From NCBI GenBank assembly GCA_973895155.1, contig OZ316894.1:21328001-21392000 (forward strand): a stretch of 64,000 nucleotides of DNA, in the 5' to 3' direction. The first letter of the stretch is position 1; every line of letters starts with the position of its first letter. Below the pieces are notes generated by a model. That model was not told the DNA's origin. It did no database searches and was given only the letters and a program-made list of their open reading frames with translations. The translations under genes were made by a program, and so were the position numbers. Source of the stretch: Marsupella aquatica (lineage: Eukaryota; Marchantiophyta). This document shows positions 34,401-49,400 of the stretch, in pieces.

Positions 34401-37400
34401 TTATGAGGGGAAACGTGACATCTCCAATATCCAAGAAACACACTCTCGCAAAAGGTCGAACTTATGGTAGACAGCTATGTTGCGGAAAACTTGCATGCGA
34501 CTTCCAAAATCGTTGGGAGATTCACGGCATTTAAACGCTCCTGCGCAAGTGCATTGCTCCGACAGATGTGATGATTTCACCTGTATTGAACGAAAACCCT
34601 TAGTATCAGTTAATGTTGCCTTGGCTCTAAGTTACGTCAACTTCAATAAGCATCCCGTGTGTTGCAGAAAAGGTGAAGATGCTTCTAAATGTCTATTTAC
34701 ATCACTCCTGCTCTTGTGACAAGAACAGGAACTAATGAATAGTATGGAAGTGGGATTATGTACCTGAGAGCATTTGCAGCAGATAAGGTCTTGGAGTTGG
34801 AAGAGGCGCTCTCTCCTGCGAACCAGTTGCAGAAGAGCATTCTCGACCCACTCACGGTCATAAGGTTGCCCACACTGGGGCATTACACAACGCCAGTCGT
34901 GCTCCAGTAGTGCAACATCCCGACACAGATCCAAGTCTCTACAATCATTGCAGTAGCTGCTCACAAGAGCCCACCATGAGAACAAAGTACGATTGTCAGG
35001 TCAGGTTGGGGAGTAAGCTCACAATTGTTCAAGTAGGAAGCAGAACACGACATCCTAAACTTAAAACACACAACTGAAGTTCAAATTTCCATCTAACTGA
35101 TGACGGATTCACTACATTTTGGTTGATGCTGACAACGCATTGCAAGGTACTCAAAGCTTTCCAAGCCAACTACAAGTAATAGCTAGAACAAGAAGTAAAA
35201 AGTCATAATTGCAGGCTTCTCACCTGCAAATAACATTGGGCAGTGTGAAGGACAAGCACGGATCACGAAATACAGCTTCGGCTGAGAATTCTTTCACTCT
35301 CACAAGCTTTAGCAGATTTTTCCTCAGTACCTGCTCAGGATAAATATCAGGGAGAGTGGTTATTAGCAAAAGCATGAACAAGTATGGATGTTGAATGAAA
35401 CCAGAATCTGTATGTACGTTGGCTCAAACATCCAAATTTGTATCTATTAACATGAGTAACAGACTGGCTGACTGCTACTCACCAGAACATCATACTGAAC
35501 GCGTTGATCAAGAGCGAGCACTGCACAAACATGCTTGATAAACTCAAGTGCAGGCTCTCCCATAGGTAAGTGGGAGCCAGCCAGTTCCGGAAATTTCCTA
35601 GAAGCATGCACGTCTGGATCCTCAAAATCGTGCTTCTTTGCAGTCATGTGCCTTTGAATGTCTCGAACAATTCGTAGCAGCTTGTCTGTGAAGTATGATG
35701 TGACCTGCGCCAACCGAAAATCAAGCAATGAAATTTGTCGTCAAGACCTCCGAACCTTCCATCAGATGCTGAGAGCATCAATCAAGCATCCTTGGCGAAA
35801 CCAAGACATTGACGGGTGAAAGGCAGAACTGACACCATGCAGTTATCGACACTGGGGCCTATTCTTGCATGAGACTATTGTTCGTATATGGATGCGAGTA
35901 AGGCATATAACGCATTGGTGCCCGCTGTTTTGCATGTAGTTTAACAGAATATTGCTGTTCTTGAGAAACAAAAGTGATTTGATTGCGTCATTTAGAGAGT
36001 CGCAGTGGATTTTGTCAACTAAGAGCACTTTGCCGGAGTGTAAACAGCTTTCGAAATTTTCATTACCTTATCTCTGAGAAACAAGACATCCTCTGCTTCA
36101 AGAGTTGCTGCACCAGCCAGGGTAATAGACGGAGTGCTGGAAGTGCCACCTCCATCGTCTGCGGCCAATCTCACAGCTTTCTCTTGAGCGTGCTTCCATG
36201 GGATAAAAATGTACTCTGATACGATGACCACAAAGTAGTCCTGCAACCGATTTTACCGCATTAGTCAAATGCTGCTACAGATGAAGGTTGATGTCAGTCA
36301 GAGTTCATATATAAAGATGGAAAAATGAAATGCTAAGCTTTTATTGCCACCATACCTGTGTTGCTTTAGGCAAGTACTCAGCGATATTCCAGCTTGAAAC
36401 AATCTCGTTCGCTGGAGCATCTTGAGAAGATCCTTCAATAGTCTTTCTGTCTGCTTGGATGCCTCCATAATTGTGCTGGAACCAAACATTTGAGCAACGA
36501 TAAATTCTTAGCCATTTTCAAATTGCTCTTCTTGATTGTAGAGGACAGGGATCGATTTCTTTGAGGGAAAAGTTACAGTGCATATAACTGAGTGCCTTCC
36601 CAGCTACGGCACGTTCAATGCGTGGCCTTGAGCTTTTATTATCCACAAAAACCTTAAATACCTCACCTCTGGCGGTGACTAAAATAAAGCCTTTGGGCGT
36701 CATTGTAGAACTCCACACCAATGACTCATATGCCGTGAAGGAACAATGAACATACCTGGTCCATAAAGAGGAGAGAGTGCCAATATCTTTTTGTCTGCAG
36801 ATCTATCCACTCAAACAGCTCCCTGGACCACATCAAGCGAGGTGCACAAATCAGCCGGTAAAATGATTTATATCAGTGAAAACCCAGAATATTTTCTTTT
36901 AAGATTGCAGAGTAATAACGACTGAGTTTCCGTTCAAACTGTACCTAGTCTTGAGGGTTTTAATTAGATAGTCGCAGTAGCCTTGAGCCGTGGCTATATC
37001 AGTTTTGCCAGTTGCAATGATAACGCAAGAAAAATCAGCAAAGACGATGGCAGCCCCCAATTTGCGCAACTCTGACAGGAGCAAAGCAAATACTTTCTGC
37101 ATAACCTGCGGCCCACCGTGGTAATTCATCTAAGCGATGAGTAAAGAACTAAGCAGAAATGCAAAACCAATACTGATGCAATAGGAGGCATGCCTCCACC
37201 ACTGCCATGAGAAAGTCTTATTAGGGAGACTGTCTCATAGATATAGGAATAGCACAAACATCTAGGGTATGAATAAGGTCACGCTTGACATCGTGTCAAG
37301 CAGTTGTCTGGAATAAATACTGCAATATATACTACAGATATTATCATCCACAAATGCTTTTGTGCTGATTGATGGTGTAAGACCACATCAGGAGAGTTTT

Positions 37401-40400
37401 TCCCTTTTGCGTCCGGAGAATTGGGAGAGGGGACATCAGCGAGTAGAGAGGAATTGGTACCTTGTGTAGCATCAATCGAAGTGCAGGATCATGCAATTTA
37501 GATTGTGGGCTGCCATTATGAAATATAACCAAGTTAGTCATGCGATGTACAGATATGACAAGGACGGTAATTACAGAAGATGCGGAACGTGGGCTTCCGT
37601 GAGTTCTCATCAGAAATTTTCTAATTTCAAGCAGGTCTATTCCAAAGCTGTAACTGACCTGCAAAGCCATCGGTAAACATGTTGGAGCAACGCATCAGAA
37701 AAGAGGTTCCCAGAGGATACTGCATCATAGAGCCAATTTTGGACCATGTTCTTCAGCACTTTGAATGCCGGGGCACTCAGCATCTCTTCATCAAAGATTA
37801 TCTGTCCTTCAGCTGCTCCTGGTTCTGAATCGAATCCAAAGAGAGCCCCTCCTTCTAGCTCATTCAACTGACTACTCTTCAGCAGCGCATTTACTGCTAG
37901 ATGATGTATCTGTAGCCAAGGTAGTATCGAAGAGATGAGTACAAACTTGACTATCCTTAATGTACTCTCAATATTCATTCCCACACCGCTGTGGAGGCAG
38001 TGCACAAACACAAAGCAAAGACCCATTGCGTTGGTATCAAGCACAGCTGACATACATGGCTTGGATGACTTGCAATGGCCATTGCTTTCTACCAATTTTT
38101 GCATTAAGCTAGGTAAAGAGCAGAAATTGACGCAGAGGCAGAAACCTTCAGTCTTTCCAAAAAGAGAATCGAACCTTGAACTCCACAGTAATGTTGCGAT
38201 ATGCTCCTGGATGAGACACAGTAGGCTGATGGACCTGCAGTTTCACAGGTATTTTTGACTAATGTCAGTAATGATCCGACTACTCTCATACTTAGTTTTT
38301 GTAGAATTTATACCGAACTCCGCTTATTACTTTTCTCTCGTGCAATGGCCAATGAGTTTAAATTTGACGGCTAAACTATGATCCCAGCCAGTCGTGACTT
38401 CAGGAAAGACAGTTCGGAGAGATGCAATAAATTTATGGTATTTCGATCCTTCACTAAACTATCTGATGACGACGGTTGTTCACTTAAGTACATAACCATA
38501 CGCGTTGGCACTTACCTCTGCCAAGAAACCGTTCTCGATTTCCATGATACCGCCAAGATCAGGGACCCCGTTGTCAGAAATCCATAACACCTGAGCGATT
38601 ATTTCATCCAGTGGAGAAAATTAATGAGTATGAACAGAGGACTCAACATTGGACACAATGGGAGAAAGCGAAATTACAAAAGAAAGGCCAACCTGCTTGT
38701 TGTCGCGCAAAGTGCGGGCAAAGAATGTGTCAGCCGTGAATAATAACCAGTCAGAATCAAAATTGCCGAGTGGAACCTGCAACAGCATGATCGTGTCAAG
38801 AAAACCATGCTCACAGATTGCAGGCATGAAATAGATGCTCGTCCTGAATAATGGAGAGCAGGCAGCAATTGAGATCTTACATGAGCATAGCGGGCCAGGG
38901 TGATCCTTTCTTGTAACCAGATAGAAGATGCCACACATCTTTGCATCGCCAGTCTTGCCGCCAGCGGTTGCCACCCGAGAGCCTACATGGCATAGACCAA
39001 ATGTCAATTGAGGGATAAATTCGGTAACTACTGCAGCTGTTACTACCGATCTATTGGATCACTTGCGCACACAAGAAATGCAACTTGGCAAACCATACAA
39101 CAGTATCCCACGTGTTTCCACCTGATACTGGCTGTCACGAGCATTGCAAGGTATCTGGACACATGGAAAATCTGCCAGTAGAGGGACCATTTGGTTGAGA
39201 AGCTCTATGGCGGGGCATTGAACGAGTGCAGTTGTTGGACCTCTGTGCTGATCTCTACAAATAGCAAGCCAATAATCTAGTTAGAGGACTGAAAATGAGG
39301 TCAGATTTCTACACATCAAAAGCACAGGAGCGACTGAAGCTAGTATTCCAACAGTGAATAAACAGTTTGGCCCTTCCCGACGGTCTAGATCGGCAGAACA
39401 GAGAGTCGATGTTGCAAGCGAGCAATGATCCCTTCCACTCATAAAATACGTAGACACAGGCATCAGATTTCAATCTGGTTCTATCAAATGAACTCGGCAT
39501 CTCTCTCGGGGAGGACCCAACAACATTGCTTCACGACGGAGCTGAAGGACTTACTTATACACGAGCAAAGCACGCTGTAATTGTTTGCCGGCATCTTGAT
39601 TGTTTGCAGCATATTCCACCTGTAAGAGGAAAGTTCATCCATGCCTCGTGGTGTCAGCTCTTAAATCCGAAGCAATCATGTTTAGCAGCATCTCAAGAAC
39701 CACAATCGCCCGAGAGGCCAATGAATACCCCTTATCTGAGTCATGCCAAGTTCCCAATCTTAGACGCTTTCTTTCAAGGCAACAAAGGAATCGAGAAACA
39801 GAAGTTCAGAAGCTGCAGTATCAAAAACTAAACGGCATATCCTCAACAAGGGAGCTATGTGACTCGACTTCTGAGACAGTCTCTTCAAGGTTTCATCGGC
39901 TGCTTAACTTTTACATATAATATGTATCTGTCCATCTTGCAAATGAGCACATAATTGAGATCAAGTGCTATACCTTGAAGGTCAAGTCGGGCGTCTCTGA
40001 GGATGGTGTTGCAGCATTTTTTACTGCATCACGAAACTGTCTTTCCAGCTGTGCCGAAGTGACTTCTTTATTGTTGAAAGGATTGACTACCAAAACGAGT
40101 ATCTGTCCAGCTGCTGGAGTGTAGAGAGCATACAACCCTCGGGCATCCATTGAACTGTGGGTAAACGGGCAATGCATTATATAAAGAAAACGTAAAATAT
40201 ATCCACTGACTACTGGAGCCACAGCTAAGCTGGTCGTCTATGAGCTACTTGGAGTCCAACTGAAAACATATCCACTATCACATCAAACTTTAGTGCTCTT
40301 TAAAGAGTAGCACCTGTGGTACAAGAAGATTGAGGCCATGGAATCCACAAGGTAGGAACATTCCGTTGTCGTCTTCATGTTTAGCTCATCCACAGACCAT

Positions 40401-43400
40401 CCCTCTGCTACACTTCTTTTACTGGCCTTCTTATCCACTTTGCAGACACAGCCCAGTTGCAACACTGCGTGTAATACAAGTGGTAGCTTGGTTTCATAAA
40501 CTCCCTGATGGAGATCAGTTTGATTAGGAGACCACTAAAAATCACCAAGGAGCCCAGACACAATAAAGAATCAAATTAAGCGTTAAAGCTAGCATTTCAT
40601 CTCTCTTTGTTTGATTCAATTCTCTTGGAACTGAGAAGGTATCGGCACATATGACTTATTTTCGCCTGGTGGCTATGGCTAAATTACCTCAACATCAGGA
40701 TCTGCAAGATGACATGCGAGGATCCTTCTTGCATCCTTAAACTGTGCCTCGTCCACAATAACCTGGGGAAAGTAGAAAGTGCACCCTCGTGAGATGACTG
40801 ACGTCATTTAAACAATGCATACACTGGACAGTTCTCTGGCTTGGGGTTTGAAGATACAACAGCTTTAAAACTTGTACTTTCTCACCTCAAGTAGGTTGAA
40901 AGAAGTTTTTTGATGTGGCAGCAGGCGGTTAACTAGCACCCCTGGGTACTCTTCCTTGTTAGGTGATCTGGTGTTGAGATAGAATACCCGGGGGACTTTT
41001 AATGGAACCTTGTACATGTAACGATCGGCTATGACCCATGCATTGAAGTATCCAGGCCTTTGGGATGGAGCCAGTTGCAGCACCTGCAATGAAGATTTGA
41101 AAAGTAAGTAAAATCTTAAACGACGCTTATATTCAGAAGAATAATCACAGTGCAAGTCTTCTCACTTGGTCTCATAGCACTCGGGTCTACTTCCATAGGT
41201 TTCAATTGCTGGTTTCCGTGTCGGGGTTGGCACCTAGATCCTCGTATAATCTCGCTCCCCTGCTACCCCCTCAGGAGCTGGAAAGTGTCACAATTATCCA
41301 TCCGTCCACTCATTTCACAAACAAGCTCTGAAGGCCGGTTACCTGCCAGTGACATCTGGTAAGGGCAGCTTCCTGCGTATGGAAGAGACCAGCTTGTACA
41401 GTTGTCTTCTTCTTCCCACGTCTGGACTTGGATTTTGTTGGTGCCCTGGTTATTTCCTCTACAACTTCATCGCCACTCTGTGAGACCGAAACTTTCCTGC
41501 ATGTTGAACAAAGCACGTGCAAGAAGTCAGCCAGGCAGACATATAATAGGTTAATCCTAATCCCAAGGTGGCAGTACAAACAAATAATGCACAATGGTTT
41601 GAGAACAGTGAGCGCAGTTAGTGATATGCTCAAATTAGCGATCTCAGCTTGACGTACACAGTACCTCAATCGCTTCCGGACGTCCCCAGTTTCATTCGAT
41701 TTTCGTTTGCTACCATCTGCTAGTGTCTCAGGATCGTCCATCTCAGATTCACCTGCAGGAGACTTTGTCTGGACGTTCTCTTTGCCATTTTTCCGGCCAT
41801 AAGATCTTACCATCGGTTTAGGACCATTTTTGAGTGCGCTTTTGAGTATCCCCACGTCTTCAAGATCTTCAGGAACTACCTCTGCCTCTGTTGCGATGTC
41901 TAGCAGTTGCTTCCGCTGAAACATGTCCGTGATGCTTTTCTGCTGGTATTTGTCATCCTTCTCCCTTATTTTCTTCCAAAGCCACTCTGGATGTGGTACC
42001 CTTGGAACGGGATTAACTACCTGCAATGGACCTTGTGGAATCAGTATCCATTTCATAACCGGCTCTTGTCGTGCCTCTTCCAACCAGGCCAACAGCTCTT
42101 CAGGGGTGAGAATGCATGGCTAGTACCGTTTGGAATGCAAACCTCTGACAGTCAGAGTTTCCCTAAAACAGCATTCAACCACTTACGCAACGAGGCCTGT
42201 AACCACAAGAGCATATCTCTGAACACAAACTCATTCCCAATCCTCAACCAGGTGATTGTAACAGACCTTCTGCATAGCAGCTGGTATGGTGATGATCTTT
42301 TGTATGGCAGAGCTCAGCCGCTGCCGATAATAAGCCCAATCAATGATACTTCGAAACGCTGCATCAGCAGAACTTTTACACCATTTCCGCAAATAGACTT
42401 TCATCACCTCTGCATGCACACCATGTTGATGATTGGTCAGACATACATTAATCTCGCAACAACTGTGAGAAAGGAGCCCAGGTGAGCCTCCTTTAGTAAG
42501 GCCTGCTCAGCATCTCTGATATTCCCATCAGGATAGGTCCTTTTGTCTGAGCACTCGAAGAACTGAGAAGCTGATCAATGAGTCGAAAAGACGGTGAGAA
42601 CTTGCCTGGTTCTGCTTCAAATATAGCGACCGGAATGGCACGCTCACTAACTGGGGCTCCCTACACAGAACACCAAAGCATGTACAGGGTCTCAAAACTC
42701 AATGTTAAATTCTAACGACGCAGACGTGCTGGATGCCAGGGATCCTACCTTAGCCAGGACAACAACTTGTCAAACTCAGAAATTGGGAAAGAATTTTGTA
42801 GCAATGTAAAAGGCTCACAGATTTAAGTATACGTTTCTGCCACTGTCAGAATCCTTCGACCTTATTCTACATGTTCGGTTCTCGTTTCTCGTTTCCCTGT
42901 TCGTTGTTTTTTGGCTAGTTGCATTTTCAACTCGCATTGTTGGACACATACAGTTATATCTCGAGAGAACAAACCCAAATAAGTTTTTCATCGTGATGAA
43001 TATTCTAGAATGGATACATATCAGAAAGTATCACCTACCTGTGGATCTTTAGCGACAATATAGCGGCAGCTGAGTCCTTTGTCTTTCACCATGGCCTCAC
43101 CGAGGAAGTCTGCAAGACGTCTGGCAGTTGTAGTTGCACAAGACTTCCTGTCCCCGTAATCTTCAAGTGACTTGCTCATAGTGCTCGACTCGGATATGTA
43201 GTCCAGCAGCTCGGTGTCAGCAAGGTCTATTCCTTGGTTCTGTGAGAGTGGACGAAAAAAAATTTGACTGGATGGTTTTCGAAAACAGAAAAAAATATTG
43301 GATGTCAATCGGCGCTTGAACATCTACTGACCTCCAATTCAATTTTCACTGAAAACAAATTCAGGCAGGGATGTGGGGACTTATCTACTGTCACGAAGAA

Positions 43401-46400
43401 AAATCACTCGATCCTGGTTTCTTCGACCCATTTCTTACTGAAATATTAAGTGTACTACTTATCTGACGTCAGCTTGGAAAATGGGCTCTATTTGATTACC
43501 TCAAGCATGTCCAACCAGCGATTTCCAATGTCAGCCACGGCATTGTAACATTCTTCCAGCGTTTCACCATGCAGGAAGTTTTCGAATACTTCCGCCTGAA
43601 ATTGATGAAACAAATGCAACTTGGTAATAAGAAAGATTAATGATAATCGGCAATGGCCTTAAATAACGAATTGAGAGGTACTCGTTCAAGATTAAACATA
43701 ACAAACGATGGCAATAATGGTATTTGACAAGCGCAGGATTCACTACCTGGAAGACTTTAATGAGCTTCAGCTCACCACGCCGTTTGATTTCAAATCCTTT
43801 GAGCTCTGCCAATGTACCGTCTTCGTTGAAAACAGCATATCGCTTCTTGATTAGAATGCCTTCTTCCTTTGAGGCTGGCAGGATCATTGCCTGGATCACA
43901 AAGTGGAAAACCTTAAAGTCGGATTTTGTCTCTTGCCCAGATTGTGGGCCCGTGCCGTAAAAAACAGATTCAATGTTGATAACAAAACTAGGTCCTGATG
44001 CTATGTTGTCACCAATATCTCAGAGGCTCGAATCTGATGCTTGGGCAGATCTGGACGTGTAAATGTACAAATATATTATATGCTATGCCATTGTGCGGCT
44101 CAATAACGGACCTTGTACGGACCATCAACCTCGAACTCAATTGAGCATTCACTGCTCGTAAGATAGGATCTCTTGACTTTATCCACCATTGTCTGCAGAA
44201 CAAGAGTGCGTACGGGTACGATGTCATAGATGGTAGATTCTTGACAAAAAACTTTCGAAGTGCAGTTGCTCACATACAGAGCTTCTGTCCTTGACTCCTG
44301 AAGATCCTCCAGACGAAAAGCGAGAAGTCAAACATACTATCAGAGGGCCTGAAGCTTACTTGATACTGATCATTTGTGTTGTTGACAGCTACATCCACAT
44401 TCAACATCACACATGGATAGGAAATTGGGAGTTTCTTCTTTGAGTCACTGCCGCATTGTCCACAATTCAGACGCAATTTAGAAACGAAGGGGATCAAACA
44501 CCAGGTCTTCTTTAGACAGATTGTAATACGTTTGAGAAGCAGAATAGTTTCTTGTGATCTTGATTTTCACTGCGATACCTCAAGCACATGATCTCCATCG
44601 TGACAATCCTTGAGGAAAGAAATTCAATGAAAAACCAGCAATACCTAGTTTTGAACAGAAAATTCTCAGGAAATGATCCAGGCAAGCAACACCATATCCC
44701 ATCTGTGTCAAGTTCCAATGGTTTGCCAATACGCTCAACTAGAACCCGAGCGCTCTGAATGATTTTGGCCCCCGTATATGTGACAACACCTGCCATCTCC
44801 ATTGAATACCATCTTGCTCCTCTGAATTCACACAAACCGCCCCGTCAGTCCTCTACGGGACTTTCTTTGAAATTTTGTTGCGCATATAGTTGGAAACATA
44901 ATGGGGAAGGCATGCAAAAACCGAAGTAACTATTGTAAGAAGGCCTACAACGACCCGAAAGCGATGATATAATATTTGCCTCCTGAGGAAACCAGCATGT
45001 GAGTATTAAAATGGCAGACATTTAAGACTTACTTTCGCATCACATAGCCATAGAATGAATTGAGGATGCACTTGTGCGCCAGTTGCAGGGAATCGTAGAC
45101 AACGACCATATCCTGCAAGTTATATCATTCTGTAAGAATAATCACTTTTTTAAGCAATCTGATTCCTTGCCAGTTTACTCTTTTCGGAAACATTAACCCA
45201 TCCTCGCATTATCTTTATTTGCTTTACATATGTCTCCTTAGTCGGCTCGCACGCTGGTGGACTGAATTAAATCATTTCTCTGGAACGGGAGTTCTGAGAT
45301 TTCAGTGAACGACGTACCTGGGCTTCTTGTATTTTTATCGGATTCCCACTGGCCTTGGCTTCCGTAAGTTTGCCTTTCCAGACTTTGTTCAATCCTTTGT
45401 ACTCATATCGTCTATCTCGGAAACTGCAATTGGAGTGATGATAAAAGCGCGTTCTTAAGACATACGTTACTGACTGAGATGCACACACTACCAGAAATCC
45501 CGTGTATTGTAAATACAGTCAAGTAGATTACTGGAAAAATTACAGGGGAAATCCCAACACAAGGTCACAAGAAGACAGATGTGACTTTACCTGCGAACTG
45601 TGTCAACATAGAATGGGTTTTCACGCATGCAAATCCCAGCAGTCCGAACATCAGAGATTGGTTTCTCAAGGACCCTCTTGTAAACCTGCCATATGATCAT
45701 TAACACAACGTGTTCATTGAAGTGTCTGATCACTTCTGGTCCAGTTTGTTTCCATCAAGCAAGCAAAACAACAACACTGAGAAATTGGAACTCAAATACC
45801 GGCCGACAACTCAGAAGTGGTAACGGTCCTTTCATTGGAAAACATGCTTGACGCGAACCTTTTGACAATATTTCTTCAGGCGATCTTTTAATTTACTTTG
45901 CTGCTCACTTGTAGGAAGATCACGAAAATAACGAGGTGTAGCTCCCTCAATCAAAGAAGGAAATTGCTCGGACTCAATTTGGTTCTTCAAATGATTGTAT
46001 TCGCTGCCACCAAAACAACACAGCTTGGCTTAGACCCACGTCCGTCCTCTAACGACACTACCTAGAAATGCAATTATTGAATGATACAACCACGTTAGTC
46101 TCCGAAATGATTCGCTAATAGAGGTACAGGATAATCGACGAAAAAATATCGTTGCCAACCTTCGTGTAGCCGAGTATGTTTCCCCTCGCCATACCCACTC
46201 CATTTGGCGAAGGCATGTCTTGTCTGGCCGGTTGAAATCACATGCTGCACAAGTGTCATCTGTTACAATAGACGGCGGCTGCGGTACAAAGAAACCATCT
46301 AAATCACATTAGTTATACATTAGTGCATACAGCTAGAGTAGGCACGAATACGTCCATCTCTGGTAGGCAGCGGGGAAAAACAGTTTAAGCACGTCAGAGG

Positions 46401-49400
46401 TATACAATTCTTAAGTACATAGTTTGTTCCTCTAAACGACAAACTTCCCGTGAACCAAGGGGAGGCATCAGATCACAATCAGCAAGAGCATTGTGACTAC
46501 TGTCAAATTTAGCCATAAACTACACTAGAGCTAACATTGGGTATAGATATAAAACCTGAAGCCTATTTGTCAAGATGATGTTGGGATACATGGCCGCCAC
46601 ATCAAGATGGTAAATCAGAGGCCGTTCGTCTCGGGTAGGAACGTCCCTGAGAGCTTCCAGCTAAAAAATACCACCAAACACGATCAGAACGATCCCATCA
46701 TTCTACTTTGACTTACCTGCGAGTCTTGCCTGACATTGAATCTCATCTCTTAGCAGTCAAAAGTGATGATAAAGTCCCATTCTATAGTGAGGCATCAGTA
46801 TGAATTTATGTAAGCTTGGAACAAGAGCGGACAAAGGATGCAGTATAACTTTTTGTGCTGCAGAGTCAATGCTTCATTGAAGTGTCAACTAGGCGACTCT
46901 GCCACTGCATTACCTTGCTCTGTATTGCTTGCTTCACTTCATCATAATTTGTCACTGATTCCATGGACATCTTGCCCTCCACTTCAATAGCATAGCTCAA
47001 GTCTCGGTCAAGGTTGTCAATTAGCTTCTGCATGACCAAAACCGTCAGGGGCATGGAGAAATGACTACTGGTCCTGTGCAGTGCCTGTTGTTCTTATGGC
47101 TATAGAGACGTGTGGATTGAAGCAACGATGAGCCTGCGTTGATCTTTGCAAACCATCCACTTAGTTCATATAGATTAATGACACGAAATGCTCAAAACAT
47201 GATTGGTAAAGAGGGAAGGCAGACTTGCTGGGACAGGCAAAGAAAAGGCAGCTCTGATGAGGATCACACTTTGACAAATTCAGCTACCAGGACAAACTAA
47301 GAAGTTTTGAGCTGAAATATGACCTGATAAGCATCAGGAACAAGCCGAAACCTTGTTGGTAAGTCCGAACGGAATACACCACTTTCTAAGCATTCGACGT
47401 GACCCCCAATATACGTTTCACTTTCGAGCAGTCGCCCGTTGTAGACCTTCTCCGGTTCTGATTTATGCTTATTTGGGCAGATAATATTGCCACGGAAGGC
47501 CTGACACCCAGCAATGGAATCAATATACGAGCGTTGAACAGCAGAAACGTGAGATTTAAAATCTCCTTTCACATCATGCGTGAAAAGAGAACCGTGAAAT
47601 CGAATCATTGAGCTAAAGGAACTCACTGTTGCCCCTGCGTGACTTATAGATGGCCCAAAAAGCATTAGTAGGTACTCACCTCAACCATAAGCAGCATCTC
47701 ACAAAGAGTTCCTGATCCCTTCCGCAATACTTCGTCCGGGGGCATCGGGATAATAGTTGCTAAAGAGAAAATAAAAGGATGTACATAGGTCATGTAGAGA
47801 TAATAAGTTGCCACAGCATCTGATACTGAGTACGATGACATTATCTGCAGCAGAGACAAGGAAAATCAATCGGCAGAAGTGCGGACCGTGAGAAATTATG
47901 TCTAACCCGAAAAAAATGCAATTTGACATTCTGTGCCAGACCTAGTGCAATCTAGAATAGCTTAGAATTTTAGTTAAATTTTCTACTCTCTTTCAGAGCA
48001 AGTAGAAAGATCGCTGGAAGTACAAGTGCGGTAACGGTATGTACTTGAGGCTTCTCCATCGCAAAGCGAACCATATCCTCTGGGTTCACTTCCATCGGAT
48101 CATATCCCAACTTCGCCTTTGTTACTGCCTTCAAAAGTAGGAAATTTAATAAGATCGGAGGGCAAAGTTAAAATCATCTTTGACAATGAATACATGATGT
48201 CCTCCATCGTATGCCATTGCCTTCCAACATTTGAACTGTTCAATGTTATCGTGCGTGCTGGTAAAGTATATTACTTAAAGCCGTAACCGTTGCTGTATAT
48301 TGAGTTGTCGAAATTGCGATATTCACGAAGGCTAAAGGTTACAGGCACTCAAACAACTGAAGATAAAGACAAATATAGGTAGTGAGCTGACAAATGCAGA
48401 CAGGGTAATGGAGGAGGAAGGAACTTTGAGATCAAGATTAAGGTACCTTGAGGCCCTGACTACCCTGTGGCAAATAGCTGTCTCGTTTCACCCAGGCAAA
48501 GCAGTCAAGATGGCAAGCAAACCGACTCAGACATTCTCCTTGATCTGCATCATGCTTAAATCCTATTTCCTGCACGTGCAGCGAGAGTTGGATATCAATA
48601 AACAAGCTCATGAAAAGGTCTAGGACTATTGATGGTAAAAGACTCCTGTGGACTATAGGAGTGATCAACTTGATTTGATAGTTGCTTCGAAGGTTTGGAT
48701 GATTGGCAATGAATGACGTAGAAAGCCATGCAGAGGCGCACCTCGTTCATGTTCATCCCATGATGTTTGGCACGCGTCTCAACAAAAGGCCAATCAAAGA
48801 AGTCACCGTTGTAGGTCACATATATACTGGGCTTCACTTCTCGCATATGACTGAACCAGCATTCTAGGAGTGCTCTCTGCAAGTAATCGCCCAACAGAAC
48901 ACTGCCGGTTATGCGAAGCAGAATACATTGGATACGTAGATGAAAGTCAACATAATTGGAGCGCCAAAAACACTCTCTTTTCAGCACCGTAAATCCCACA
49001 CTTTTATAAGAGCTGGACTATACACAAGGACAGCGTGGACACTGATTCCTGCCTCGATTTTGAGAGAAGCCATCCAACTCTGAGAGTTTAAAACTCACCT
49101 CATTGGGTGCATTTGTAACTTGGAAGAGGCCTTGATATTCTGGCTTTGGGGTGTACTCTATGTCCTGTATTTCTTCGCCAACACACTGGAAATTCACAAA
49201 GGAGCTGTCAGTACTATTCCACAGGCTAGATTGAAACTATGGCATTAGTACCTGGGAAAAGGACCCACCAAAATACGCCTGCTGGCATGAAAAACCGCAT
49301 TCAACAATACGATAATTTTGAGACACCCCAAAATAATGGCAGCCTTACCTCCCGGTTAACGATAAGGAACCCCTCGCCATCGATCATATAAGAAATCATC

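Noticed and set aside
42483-42540. Extra POL2 exon (frame reading [16 protein letters not shown])
   Set aside because: Joining 42606 directly to 42409 gives [15 protein letters not shown] in frame, as in known POL2 proteins; the extra stretch is not needed and lacks a matching splice pair.
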